A stretch of 64,000 nucleotides of DNA from Salipiger sp. H15 (GTDB lineage: Bacteria > Pseudomonadota > Alphaproteobacteria > Rhodobacterales > Rhodobacteraceae). The notes under the pieces were generated by a model. That model was given only the letters and a program-made list of their open reading frames with translations. It did not search any database and was not told the DNA's origin. Below are positions 55,884-63,588 of the stretch, in pieces; the stretch's first letter is position 1; each line of letters starts with the position of its first letter. The position numbers and the translations under genes are program-made. Location of the stretch: assembly GCF_040409955.1 (NCBI RefSeq), contig NZ_CP123384.1:2427501-2491500 (forward strand). Reading direction: 5' to 3'.

Positions 55884-56881
55884 GCCGCTTCGGAGCCAGC
55901 ATCCTCGCCCCGCTCGGACCGGTCCTGAGCGAGGACGAGAAACGTTTCTTTGCCGAGGCCCGCCCCTTCGGCTTCATCCTCTTTGCCCGCAACCTCGAGG
56001 ACGCGGCGCAGATCCGCGCGCTCACCGCCGACCTGCGCGACGCCGTGGGCTGGCACGCGCCGGTCTTCATCGACCAGGAGGGCGGGCGCGTGCAGCGCCT
56101 GCGTCCGCCGCTCGCCACCGAGTTCCTGCCGCCGCTCGACGAGGTGGCGCTGGCCGGGGCGAACGCGGCGCGGGCGATGGAGCTGCGCTTCCGCCTGATC
56201 GCGGCCGAGCTTCTGGCGCTGGGGATCGACGGCAACTGCGCGCCGATGCTCGACGTCGCGCGCCCCGAGACCCATCCCTTCCTGCGCAACCGCTGCTACG
56301 GCGAGACGGTCGAGCAGGTCATCGCCATGGGCCGCGCCGCCGCGGCGGGGATGATGGCGGGCGGCGTGCTGCCGGTGATGAAGCACCTGCCGGGCCACGG
56401 GCTCGCGCAACTCGACAGCCACAAGGACCTGCCGCGCATCGATGCGCCGCGCGCCGAGCTCGAGGCGGTGGATTTCGCCGCCTTCCGCCCCTTCGCCGAC
56501 CTGCCGCTGGCGATGACCGCGCACCTCGTCTTCGAGGGGCTCAACACCGCGCCCGCCACGGTCGATCCCGCGATGATCGCGCTCATCCGCGAGAACCTCG
56601 GCTTCCGCGGCCTGCTGATGACCGACGACATCTCGATGGAGGCGCTCTCGGGCAGCCTCGGCGAACGCAGCGCCGCGGCCGTTGCCGCGGGGTGCGACGT
56701 GGTGCTGCACTGCAACGGCAAGATGCACGAGATGGTCGAGGTCGTGGCCGCGGCGGGCGAGATGACCGAGCCCGCGCAGGCCCGCGCCGAGGCCGCGCTG
56801 CGCGCCCGCACCGTGCCCGCCGAGATTGACATCGCGGCGCTGAAGGCGGAACGTGAGGCCTTGCTGGCCGGGCACCGCTGA
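55880..56881 (+). CDS. nagZ: Beta-N-acetylhexosaminidase NagZ (GH3)
   Basis: 333 residues, single-domain GH3. KHLPGHG at 168-174 holds the unusual catalytic His acid/base, SHKDLP follows, and GLLMTDDISMEAL near 245-255 holds the nucleophilic Asp. It removes GlcNAc from anhydromuropeptides during wall recycling in the cytoplasm. GTG start overlaps the SPOR gene stop; an in-frame extension inside that gene is rejected. Confidence 0.94.
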   Translation: MSRFGASILAPLGPVLSEDEKRFFAEARPFGFILFARNLEDAAQIRALTADLRDAVGWHAPVFIDQEGGRVQRLRPPLATEFLPPLDEVALAGANAARAMELRFRLIAAELLALGIDGNCAPMLDVARPETHPFLRNRCYGETVEQVIAMGRAAAAGMMAGGVLPVMKHLPGHGLAQLDSHKDLPRIDAPRAELEAVDFAAFRPFADLPLAMTAHLVFEGLNTAPATVDPAMIALIRENLGFRGLLMTDDISMEALSGSLGERSAAAVAAGCDVVLHCNGKMHEMVEVVAAAGEMTEPAQARAEAALRARTVPAEIDIAALKAEREALLAGHR

Positions 56882-56884
56882 TCG

Positions 56885-57682
56885 ATGCAGGACGACGCGC
56901 AACTGGAATTCGAGGCGCTCAGCGTCGCCGACCGCGTTGCGGCCGAGGCGCTGATCGTCGACGTCGAGGGATACGAGGGTCCGCTCGACCTGCTGCTGTC
57001 GCTGTCGCGCACGCAGAAGGTGGACCTGCGCAAGGTCTCGATCCTCGAACTGGCGCGGCAATACCTCGGCTTCGTCGAGAAGGCCAAGGCGCTGCGCATC
57101 GAGCTCGCCGCCGACTACCTCGTGATGGCGGCCTGGCTCGCCTTCTTGAAATCGCGCCTGCTGCTGCCGCCCGATCCGACCGAGGACGGCCCCTCGGGCG
57201 AGGAACTCGCGGCGCACCTCGCCTACCAGCTGCACCGGCTGCAGGCGATGCGCGACGTCGCTGCGCGGCTCATGGCCCGCGACCGGCTCGGCCGCGACTT
57301 CTTTGCCCGCGGCATCCCCGAGGACATGCAGCGCCTGCGCAAGGTGAAATACACCGCCTCGCTGCTCGACCTGATGCAGGGCTACGCCCGCACCCGCACC
57401 CGCGACGATTTCCGCCCCTTCGTGATGGACCGCCATGACGTCTTCACCATGGAGCAGGCGCTCGAGCGGATGCGCGGCATGATCGGCTACGCGGGCGACT
57501 GGACCGACATTTCCCGCTGGATGCCCGACGGCTGGTCAGCCGACCCCGTGCGCTGGCGCTCGGCCACCGCCGCCACCTTCGCCGCCTCGCTCGAGCTGGT
57601 GAAGGAGGGCAAGGCCGAGATCCGGCAGGCCGACAGCTTTGCGCCCATCGAGCTGCGCAAGAGAGAGAGACCGCGTGAGTGA
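56885..57682 (+). CDS. scpA: Segregation and condensation protein A
   Basis: 265 residues, ScpA kleisin. VDVEGYEGPLDLLLSLSRTQKVDLRKVSILELARQYLGFVEKA is the conserved N-terminal module binding SMC; AADYLVMAAWLAFLKSRLLLP follows and the C-terminal winged helix is present. With ScpB and SMC it compacts the chromosome. Starts 4 bases after nagZ and overlaps scpB by 8 bases. Confidence 0.93.
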   Translation: MQDDAQLEFEALSVADRVAAEALIVDVEGYEGPLDLLLSLSRTQKVDLRKVSILELARQYLGFVEKAKALRIELAADYLVMAAWLAFLKSRLLLPPDPTEDGPSGEELAAHLAYQLHRLQAMRDVAARLMARDRLGRDFFARGIPEDMQRLRKVKYTASLLDLMQGYARTRTRDDFRPFVMDRHDVFTMEQALERMRGMIGYAGDWTDISRWMPDGWSADPVRWRSATAATFAASLELVKEGKAEIRQADSFAPIELRKRERPRE

Positions 57683-58361
57683 CGACATCGAGATGACCCG
57701 CGCCGAGCGGCGCGCCGCCACCGAGGGGACCGAGAGCCTCTTCGAGGCGCCGCCCATCGGCGACCAGGAGCGCATGGTCGAGGCCATCCTCTTTGCCTCG
57801 GCCGAGCCGGTGACCGTGCGCGAGCTCGAGGAGCGCATGCCGCATGGCTGCGATCCCGCCGAGGCGCTGGCCTACCTGCGCAAGCGCTACGAGGGCCGCG
57901 GCGTGCAGCTGGTGCGCGTGGGCGACGCCTGGGCGATCCGCACCGCCCCCGACCTCGGGTTCCTCATGCAGAAGGAAACCGTCGAGACCCGCAAACTCTC
58001 GCGCGCCGCGATCGAGACGCTGGCGATCATCGCCTACCACCAGCCGGTGACCCGCGCCGAGATCGAGGAGATCCGCGGCGTCAGCGTCTCGCGCGGGACC
58101 ATCGACCAGCTGCTCGAGATGGAGTGGATCCGCTTCGGCCGCCGCAAGATGAGCCCGGGCCGGCCGGTGACCTTCGTGGTGACGCAGGATTTCCTCGACC
58201 ATTTCGGCCTCGAGAGCGCCCGCGACCTGCCGGGGCTGAAGGAGCTGCGCGCCGCGGGACTGCTCGACAACCGCCCGCCACCGGGCATCGTGCCGCTCGG
58301 CCAGCAGGACGAGGAGGACGACGAGGAAGCGCCCGGCCAGACCGAGCTCTTCGAGGACTGA
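57675..58361 (+). CDS. scpB: Segregation and condensation protein B
   Basis: 228 residues from the GTG at 57675. Two winged helices: MVEAILFASAEPVTVRELEERMP at the start and LSRAAIETLAIIAYHQPVTRAEIEEIRGVSVSRGTIDQLLEMEWIRFGRR in the second, the ScpB signature. The tail is acidic. The start overlaps scpA; an ATG at 57693 is the alternative. Last gene of its operon, followed by a terminator. Confidence 0.93.
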   Translation: MSDDIEMTRAERRAATEGTESLFEAPPIGDQERMVEAILFASAEPVTVRELEERMPHGCDPAEALAYLRKRYEGRGVQLVRVGDAWAIRTAPDLGFLMQKETVETRKLSRAAIETLAIIAYHQPVTRAEIEEIRGVSVSRGTIDQLLEMEWIRFGRRKMSPGRPVTFVVTQDFLDHFGLESARDLPGLKELRAAGLLDNRPPPGIVPLGQQDEEDDEEAPGQTELFED

Positions 58362-58383
58362 CCCGGGCTCTCGACATGTAAAG

Positions 58384-58409
58384 AGGCCCCGCGCGATGCG
58401 GGGCCTTTG
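58384..58409. terminator. Terminator between scpB and the SH3-domain gene
   Basis: AGGCCCCGC-GCGAT-GCGGGGCCT-TTG: a perfect 9-bp stem with a five-base loop, 22 bases after scpB. The flanking AAGAG on the left may let it serve the convergent SH3 gene too. Confidence 0.8.
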
Positions 58410-58427
58410 TCGTTTGATCGCAGCGCG

Positions 58428-59093
58428 TTAGCGGACGATCTTGATGATGCGGCGGGTCTCGGGGTCGATCAGCACCGACTGCTGGTTCACGTTGAGGTAG
58501 GAATAGTCGCTCTCGGGCACCTCGTAGACCTTGATCTCCTGCGGAATGCCCGCGCCCACGGCGACCTCGCCGTCGAGGTAGACCGGCTCGACCGGGTTGG
58601 TCTCGACATAGGTCACGCTCTTTTCCTCGACGTTGTTGGCTGCGCCGGCCACGGCGCCCAGCACGGCACCCGCGGCGACGGCGGCCGGGCCACCGACGAT
58701 CAGCGAGCCCACGGCGGCCCCCCAGGCCCCGCCGACTCCGGCACCGGCCGCGGCATTGCTGGTGTCGTCATAGGTGACGGTCTTCACCTCGACGCGGTCA
58801 CGGTTCTCGTAGAGCACGACCGGCTCTTCCTCGACGGGCGTGGTCAGGTAGGCCGAATAGGCCCAGCCCGAAGTGCCGTTGTAGCTCACTTCGCACCATT
58901 CGGCCTCGGCGAGGCAGCCCTTCACGTCGACCTCGGCGGTCGAGGGGATGACGCCTTCGATGGAATATTGCGGGCCGGGGCCCGAACGCAGGTTCAGTTC
59001 GGTGGTGGCCGAGGCGCTGAGCGCGGCGGACACGGGGGCGGCAGCGAGACCGACAAGCGGAAGCGCGAGAAGGAGCGTTTTCTTGGTATTCAT
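58428..59093 (-). CDS. Exported SH3-domain protein with glycine-zipper region (DUF1236-like)
   Basis: 221 residues. A 23-residue signal peptide is followed by an SH3b domain (TTELNLRSGPGPQYSIEGVIPSTAEVDVKGCLAEAEWCEVSYNGTSGWAYSAYL) of the type that binds cell wall. The middle has a Gly/Ala-rich zipper (about 113-155, alternating Gly-x3-Gly), and the C-terminus (about 175-221) has the DUF1236 repeat ending QQSVLIDPETRRIIKIVR. Likely periplasmic or outer-membrane associated; function unknown. Confidence 0.82.
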   Translation of the reverse strand: MNTKKTLLLALPLVGLAAAPVSAALSASATTELNLRSGPGPQYSIEGVIPSTAEVDVKGCLAEAEWCEVSYNGTSGWAYSAYLTTPVEEEPVVLYENRDRVEVKTVTYDDTSNAAAGAGVGGAWGAAVGSLIVGGPAAVAAGAVLGAVAGAANNVEEKSVTYVETNPVEPVYLDGEVAVGAGIPQEIKVYEVPESDYSYLNVNQQSVLIDPETRRIIKIVR

Positions 59094-59446
59094 GATCAGT
59101 TCCTTTCAAGTCTCTGGCGGCCCGCGCTGCGATCCCGCCTTGTGCTGCCCCAACACCGCGGCGCCCGCGAGGTTCCTTGGCTAGGTGAAAAATGCATCGG
59201 AACCCGTTGATTTGGCGATATTTGAGTGAGAGTGCTTCTTTTGGGCAGGGGCCGCGGAACCGATATGCGCGCGGCGGAGTTGTCTTGGCCGCGCCCGATC
59301 CGGCGGGTTCCACGAGACGAAGAATGTCAGAAAATCTTACACATCTGCGCGCTGTCGCGTGGCGCGTCGCCTGCCCTTCTTAGGGGGGCATTAACCGAAG
59401 CGTGGCAATCCTCAAGCCCTCGATCCCGGATGCAGGAGTGCCACTC
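59094..59446. promoter_or_regulatory. Divergent region between SH3 and GGDEF-like genes
   Basis: 353 bp. It contains a comparatively AT-rich patch (59185-59245) near the SH3 promoter, a CtrA-like box at 59380-59394, and an AGGAG ribosome site at 59434-59438 for the plus-strand gene. The short frames in between look like chance. Confidence 0.5.
59380..59394 (+). promoter_or_regulatory. CtrA-like box upstream of GGDEF-like gene
   Basis: TTAG-GGGGGCA-TTAA matches the CtrA consensus TTAA-N7-TTAA with one mismatch and continues as TTAACCG. It lies 53 bases before the preferred start, the same distance as the perfect box before cckA. Function is inferred from sequence only. Confidence 0.55.
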
Positions 59447-60778
59447 GTGGAGCACGGCACGAACTTTCACGCCCTCAGGGCCCGCGGCGGCGTCTTTCTC
59501 AGCCCGCCCCATCCCAGCCTGCGCCCGCTGACCTGGACGCGGAAGGTCTGCCTCGTGCTCGCCGGCGCGGTGCTTCTCGTCGCTGCCGAAGGGCATCTCT
59601 ACGGCATCTCGCGCCTCTACGCGCCCAGCGGCGCAAGCGCGCTCTCGCTGCCGACGCTGCTCGCCGGGGCCGGCGCGGTGACCGCGACCATGCTGCAGCG
59701 CCCGCTGCGCCGCTCGGACAGGCGCGAGACGCTGCTCTGGCTCCTCGTCATCGCGGTCTGCGTCGCGGCGGGGATGGGCTACCGGCTCGGGATCGCCCTC
59801 GGCGCCGGGCGCATGGGGGGCAATACCGCGGTGACCTTCGTCCTGCTGGCGGGGGGCCAGCTCTGCTATCGGCGTCTTCCCGTGTCCTCCTTCTGCCTGT
59901 CGCTGATGGCCCTCGGGCTGCCCTTCGTGGCGGCGATCGGCTATCTCAACGCGGCACCGCTGCTCTTCGGCGCCATGTCGATCTCGACCTCGGTGATGCT
60001 GCTCGCGCTCGGCACCGCCAACGTGGCGCGCCATGCCCGCCGCCCGCTGCTCCGCCCGCTGGTGAGCGGGTCGGAATCGGGGCGCAGCGTGCGGCTGATC
60101 CTGCTTGGCTGGCTCCTGCTGGTCGCGGTGCAGGCGCTGGCCGTGCGCTTCGTGCCGGGCGCCTGGCTCGCCATGTCTGGCGTGACGGTGATGGTGGTGG
60201 ACGCGCTGTCGATGCTGCTGGTCATCCTATTCCTCGGGATGAAATACGATGCCAACGCGACGCGGCTGCGCCTCACCGAATGGCGGCTCTACCACGCCGC
60301 GCTGCGCGATCCCTCGACGGGAATGCGCGGACGCGCCTCGGCCGAGGTCTTCAGCGCCACCTTCGGCCCGATCACGAGCCTCGGCCTCATCCTGATCGAG
60401 ATCGAGGGCATGGCCGAACTGTCGCGGCTGCACGGGCCGGCCGCCGCGGAACGCCTGCTGCGGCTCGTCTCCTCCGCGCTCGGGCGCGACATCGGCCCCG
60501 AGGAGATGCTGTGCCGGGAGGAAGAACAGGGCCTGCTGGTCATGGCCCGCAACTGCACGCTCGAGACGCTGGGCGCGCGCGCAGAAGAGCTCTGCGCGCT
60601 CGCAGCGGAGCTGCGCGACCCGGAGCGCGAGATGGCCCATATCACCCTCTCCGCCGCGGTGGTCATGGCCCGGCGCGGAGATGGCGATCCGGCTCCTTCG
60701 ATTCGCCGTGCGCGCGAGGCGCTGCGCACCTCCCGCGACGAGGGCGCCGCCAAGGTGGTCCTCTGCGAGGCGGCCTGA
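59447..60778 (+). CDS. Membrane protein with degenerate GGDEF domain
   Basis: 443 residues from GTG 59447, which has AGGAG eight bases upstream; a GTG at 59402 would add 15. Seven to eight membrane helices fill the first about 265 residues. The cytoplasmic domain aligns with diguanylate cyclases: DPSTGMRGRASAEVF (for DxLTGLxNR), LGLILIEIEGMAELSRLHGPAAAERLLRLV and a closing RRAREALRTSRDEGAAKVVL. The GG[DE]EF active loop is replaced by CREEEQGL, so it is unlikely to make c-di-GMP. A regulatory or enzymatically dead sensor seems more likely. Confidence 0.72.
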   Translation: MEHGTNFHALRARGGVFLSPPHPSLRPLTWTRKVCLVLAGAVLLVAAEGHLYGISRLYAPSGASALSLPTLLAGAGAVTATMLQRPLRRSDRRETLLWLLVIAVCVAAGMGYRLGIALGAGRMGGNTAVTFVLLAGGQLCYRRLPVSSFCLSLMALGLPFVAAIGYLNAAPLLFGAMSISTSVMLLALGTANVARHARRPLLRPLVSGSESGRSVRLILLGWLLLVAVQALAVRFVPGAWLAMSGVTVMVVDALSMLLVILFLGMKYDANATRLRLTEWRLYHAALRDPSTGMRGRASAEVFSATFGPITSLGLILIEIEGMAELSRLHGPAAAERLLRLVSSALGRDIGPEEMLCREEEQGLLVMARNCTLETLGARAEELCALAAELRDPEREMAHITLSAAVVMARRGDGDPAPSIRRAREALRTSRDEGAAKVVLCEAA

Positions 60779-60794
60779 CCCGCCGGGGCCGGTC

Positions 60795-61871
60795 TCAGCT
60801 GCGGAAATGCTTCGAGAGCTTCAGCCCCTGGCCCTGGTAGTTCGAGGCGATCCCCGCCCCGTAAAGCTGGGCCGGCGTCTCATCCATGCGTTCGTAGACA
60901 AGGCGCCCGACGATCTGGCCGTGCTCGAGCACGAAGGGCGCCTCGTGGCAGCGCACCTCGAGCACGCCCCGCGATCCGGTGCCACCGGCCGAGGAATGGC
61001 CGAAGCCCGGGTCGAAGAAGCCGGCGTAATGCACCCGGAACTCGCCCACCATGGCGAGATAGGGGGCCATCTCGGCGGCGAAGCGCGGCGGGATATGCAC
61101 CGCCTCGCGGCTGACGAGAATGTAGAAGGCGTCGGGGTCGAGGATCAGCTGCCCGCGCGAGGCGTGCAGCGGGTCCCAGAACTCGGCCGGGTCGTAGTGG
61201 CCGATCCGGTCGAGGTCGATCACCCCGGTGTGCGGCTTCGCGCGCCAGCCGACCAGCGAGCCTGCCTCGGGCCGCAGGTCCACCGAGAAGCCGAGCCCCT
61301 CGCCGATCACCGCGGGTCCGCCGGTGACCAGGGTCTCGGCGGCGTGGAGGTCCTTCAGCTCGGCGTCGCTCAGCACGGACTGGCCGCGGCGGAAGCGGAT
61401 CTGGTTCAGCCGCATGCCTGTGCGGGCCAGCACCGAGAAGGAGCGGGGGCAGATCTCGGCATAGAGCGGTCCCTTGTAGCCGGGCACGATGCGGTCGAAC
61501 TCGGTGCCGCCATCGGTGATGGTGCGCGTCAGCAGGTCGAGCCGGCCGGTCGAGCTCTTGGCATTGGCAACGGCGGTCAGGTCGTCCGGCAGGTCGAGGC
61601 TCTCGAGCAGCGGCACCACGTAGACGCAGCCCTTCTCGAGCACGGCGCCCTCGGTCAGGTCGACCCGGTGCATCTCGAATTCCTCGAGCCGCGAGGCAAG
61701 CGTGCGGCCGGCACCGGCAAGGAAGGAGGCGCGCACCCGGATCGCTTCGCGCCCGAGGCGGAGATCGAGGCTTGCGGGCTGGATCTGCCCCTCGACCGGC
61801 GGGGCCTCGACACGGATTGCCCCGCTCTCGACAAGTGCCGAAATCTGCTGGCTGGCGAGCACCCCTGTCAT
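60795..61871 (-). CDS. dcd: dCTP deaminase, double-length form
   Basis: 358 residues, nearly twice E. coli Dcd. Both halves show the trimeric dUTPase-like beta fold: ANAKSSTGRLDLLTR with VPGYKGPLYAEICPRSF in the first, and YAGFFDPGFGHSSAGGTGSRGVLEVRCHEAPFVLEHGQIVGRLVYERM in the second (Glu of the active site in VLEVR). Deaminates dCTP to dUTP for thymidylate supply. The fused form is usual in Rhodobacteraceae. Start at ATG 61871; the upstream extension has no support. Confidence 0.85.
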   Translation of the reverse strand: MTGVLASQQISALVESGAIRVEAPPVEGQIQPASLDLRLGREAIRVRASFLAGAGRTLASRLEEFEMHRVDLTEGAVLEKGCVYVVPLLESLDLPDDLTAVANAKSSTGRLDLLTRTITDGGTEFDRIVPGYKGPLYAEICPRSFSVLARTGMRLNQIRFRRGQSVLSDAELKDLHAAETLVTGGPAVIGEGLGFSVDLRPEAGSLVGWRAKPHTGVIDLDRIGHYDPAEFWDPLHASRGQLILDPDAFYILVSREAVHIPPRFAAEMAPYLAMVGEFRVHYAGFFDPGFGHSSAGGTGSRGVLEVRCHEAPFVLEHGQIVGRLVYERMDETPAQLYGAGIASNYQGQGLKLSKHFRS

Positions 61872-62123
61872 CGTCACGATCCCCCGTATTGCGTTGATCG
61901 TGCTTAGCAAGCGGCGCGGGCGAAGGGAACGAGGAATGCGCCGGGCCAAGGCCGGAGGAGGGAGGCTGCGGCGGCAAGGTCGCGCGGCTCGGCGACGGGG
62001 ATGCGCCAAGGGTGCGGGATCGTCGACAGCTCGGGAAGTCCGCTTTTCCGCCAGCGGGTGGCGTCGCCGTTTCCTCGACCCGGTGACGGGACGGACAAGT
62101 CAGAAACGGCGTTGGGGAGTATT

Positions 62124-62200
62124 TGGTCGGGCTAGCAGGACTTGAACCTGCGACCTTCCGTCCCCCAGACGGACGCGCTACCAGGCTGCGCTATAGCCCG
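62124..62200 (-). tRNA. tRNA-Pro (GGG anticodon)
   Basis: Cloverleaf reads cleanly on the minus strand: acceptor CGGGCTA/TAGCCCG, D arm GCGC-AGCCTGGTA-GCGC, anticodon stem TCCGT/ACGGA with loop CTGGGGG (anticodon GGG), T arm GCAGG-TTCAAGT-CCTGC, discriminator A and encoded CCA. Reads CCC and CCU codons by wobble. It lies between dcd and merR. Confidence 0.97.
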
Positions 62201-62274
62201 ACTTGTGAGGCCGTTTCATACTGGTTTTCAGCGCACGCACAACCCCCAAAGCGCAAGTTTTTTCGCCGATACCG

Positions 62275-63069
62275 CTAGGTCATCCTTCCGCCCTGCCGCG
62301 CGGCCACGAAGGCACGCAGCGCGGCAAGCTGCGGGGCAAGCTCCGCGGCGCCGGCAGCGTCGATCCGGCCGAGGGCGGCGAGCCGCGCGAGCGGGCCGGG
62401 AGCGGGTGCGGCAAGCGCCGAAAGGTCGGGCAGAGCGGGAATCGCCGGGGCGGCGGCGGGCGAGTCGGGCTCGGCCTCGGGCGCGCCGGGCTCGTCTGCA
62501 TCTGCGGCGGAGTCGGAGGCCTCGGGATCCGCGTCCCAGAAACCGGATTGCGCCGCGACATGGGGCTCGGGCTCGTCGAACTCGGGGAAGAGCGGCGCGG
62601 CGACGTCGACGACCTCCGGCTCGGCAGCGCCGGGGGCCTCGGAAACTTCGTTCGCCGGCAGGACAGGGGCGTCGGAGGGCGGGGTGAAGGGCAGCACCGT
62701 GGCGCTTTCCTGCACCCGCGGCATCGCCACCGCGGTTTCGAGCTGCTCGGCAGCGTCATGGGCGTCCATGACGTCGGCAGCGTCGTCGAGCAGCTCGGGC
62801 GGCGGCGCGATTCCCGCGACGTGCTTCACCCCCTGTTCGCGCAGCACCTTCTGCACGCCCTTGATGGTCAGCCCGTCGTCATGCAGCAGCTGCCGGATGC
62901 CGGCCAGCAGGGCGACGTCGTTCGGGCGGTAGTAGCGCCGCCCGCCGGCGCGCTTCACCGGCTTCACCTGGCTGAACTTGGTTTCCCAGAAACGCAGCAC
63001 GTGCGCCGGCGTGTCGAGAAGCTCCGCCACCTCGGAAATGGTGCGGAATGCGTCGCGCGACTTGCTCAT
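62275..63069 (-). CDS. MerR-family transcriptional regulator
   Basis: 264 residues. The N-terminal MerR winged helix ([23 protein letters not shown]...[35 protein letters not shown]) is intact to about residue 82. The remaining 180 residues are Ala/Pro/Glu-rich and of low complexity, with no recognisable ligand domain. Regulon unknown. Position after fabH-ihfA is conserved in Rhodobacterales. Confidence 0.87.
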   Translation of the reverse strand: MSKSRDAFRTISEVAELLDTPAHVLRFWETKFSQVKPVKRAGGRRYYRPNDVALLAGIRQLLHDDGLTIKGVQKVLREQGVKHVAGIAPPPELLDDAADVMDAHDAAEQLETAVAMPRVQESATVLPFTPPSDAPVLPANEVSEAPGAAEPEVVDVAAPLFPEFDEPEPHVAAQSGFWDADPEASDSAADADEPGAPEAEPDSPAAAPAIPALPDLSALAAPAPGPLARLAALGRIDAAGAAELAPQLAALRAFVAARQGGRMT

Positions 63070-63174
63070 GCGGTCTTACCCCCTGCTGCGCGGGGCCGGG
63101 GCCGGCGCAGGCTTCAGATAGATCTTGGATCGGTCAGGGGCGCAGGGCCGAACGGGCGGGGTCGCTGCGCCGGA

Positions 63175-63477
63175 TCAGGATTTGTTGCCGTCTGCCACGC
63201 GTTCCTTCATCAGGTGCGAGGGGCGGAAGGTCAGGACGCGGCGGGGCTGGATCGGCACCTCTTCCCCGGTCTTGGGGTTGCGGCCGATGCGTGCCGCCTT
63301 GTCGCGCACCGAGAAGGTGCCGAAGGACGAGATTTTCACCTGTTCGCCGCGCACGAGGGCGTCGGACATGTGCTGCAGCACCGACTCGACAAGCTCGGCG
63401 CTTTCGTTGCGGGACAGGCCGACCTCGCGAAACACCGCTTCGCTGAGATCCATGCGCGTCAAGGTCTTGTCACTCAT
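63175..63477 (-). CDS. ihfA: Integration host factor subunit alpha
   Basis: 100 residues, HU/IHF family. [82 protein letters not shown] shows the dimer body and the [12 protein letters not shown] arm with the Pro that kinks DNA. Binds and bends DNA with IhfB. Start ATG at 63477 with GGGAGG upstream. Confidence 0.95.
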   Translation of the reverse strand: MSDKTLTRMDLSEAVFREVGLSRNESAELVESVLQHMSDALVRGEQVKISSFGTFSVRDKAARIGRNPKTGEEVPIQPRRVLTFRPSHLMKERVADGNKS

Positions 63478-63503
63478 TTGGCAGCCTCCCAAGGTTGCGA
63501 CAC

Positions 63504-63533
63504 AGCATAGGGGGGAGGCGGATTCCAAGTCAA
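63504..63533 (-). promoter_or_regulatory. ihfA promoter
   Basis: On the minus strand TTGACT (63533-63528), an 18-base spacer and TATGCT (63509-63504). The predicted start near 63497 leaves a 20-base leader to the ATG at 63477. Confidence 0.6.
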
Positions 63534-63537
63534 GTTG

Positions 63538-63564
63538 CCCTTGCGGCGATTTGCCCCGCAAGGG
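63538..63564. terminator. Inverted repeat between fabH and ihfA
   Basis: CCCTTGCGG (63538-63546) and CCGCAAGGG (63556-63564) are exact inverse 9-mers with a 9-base loop, between the fabH stop and the ihfA promoter. No T-run follows on the minus strand (GCAACTTGAC), so it is either a weak terminator or a binding site. Confidence 0.5.
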
Positions 63565-63588
63565 CCGGATTTTGCCGGGTTTTTGCGC

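Noticed and set aside
61904..62098. A 64-codon minus-strand frame between dcd and tRNA-Pro
   Set aside because: No ribosome site, Arg/Pro/Ala-rich composition and no recognisable family. The gap shows no other clear signal.
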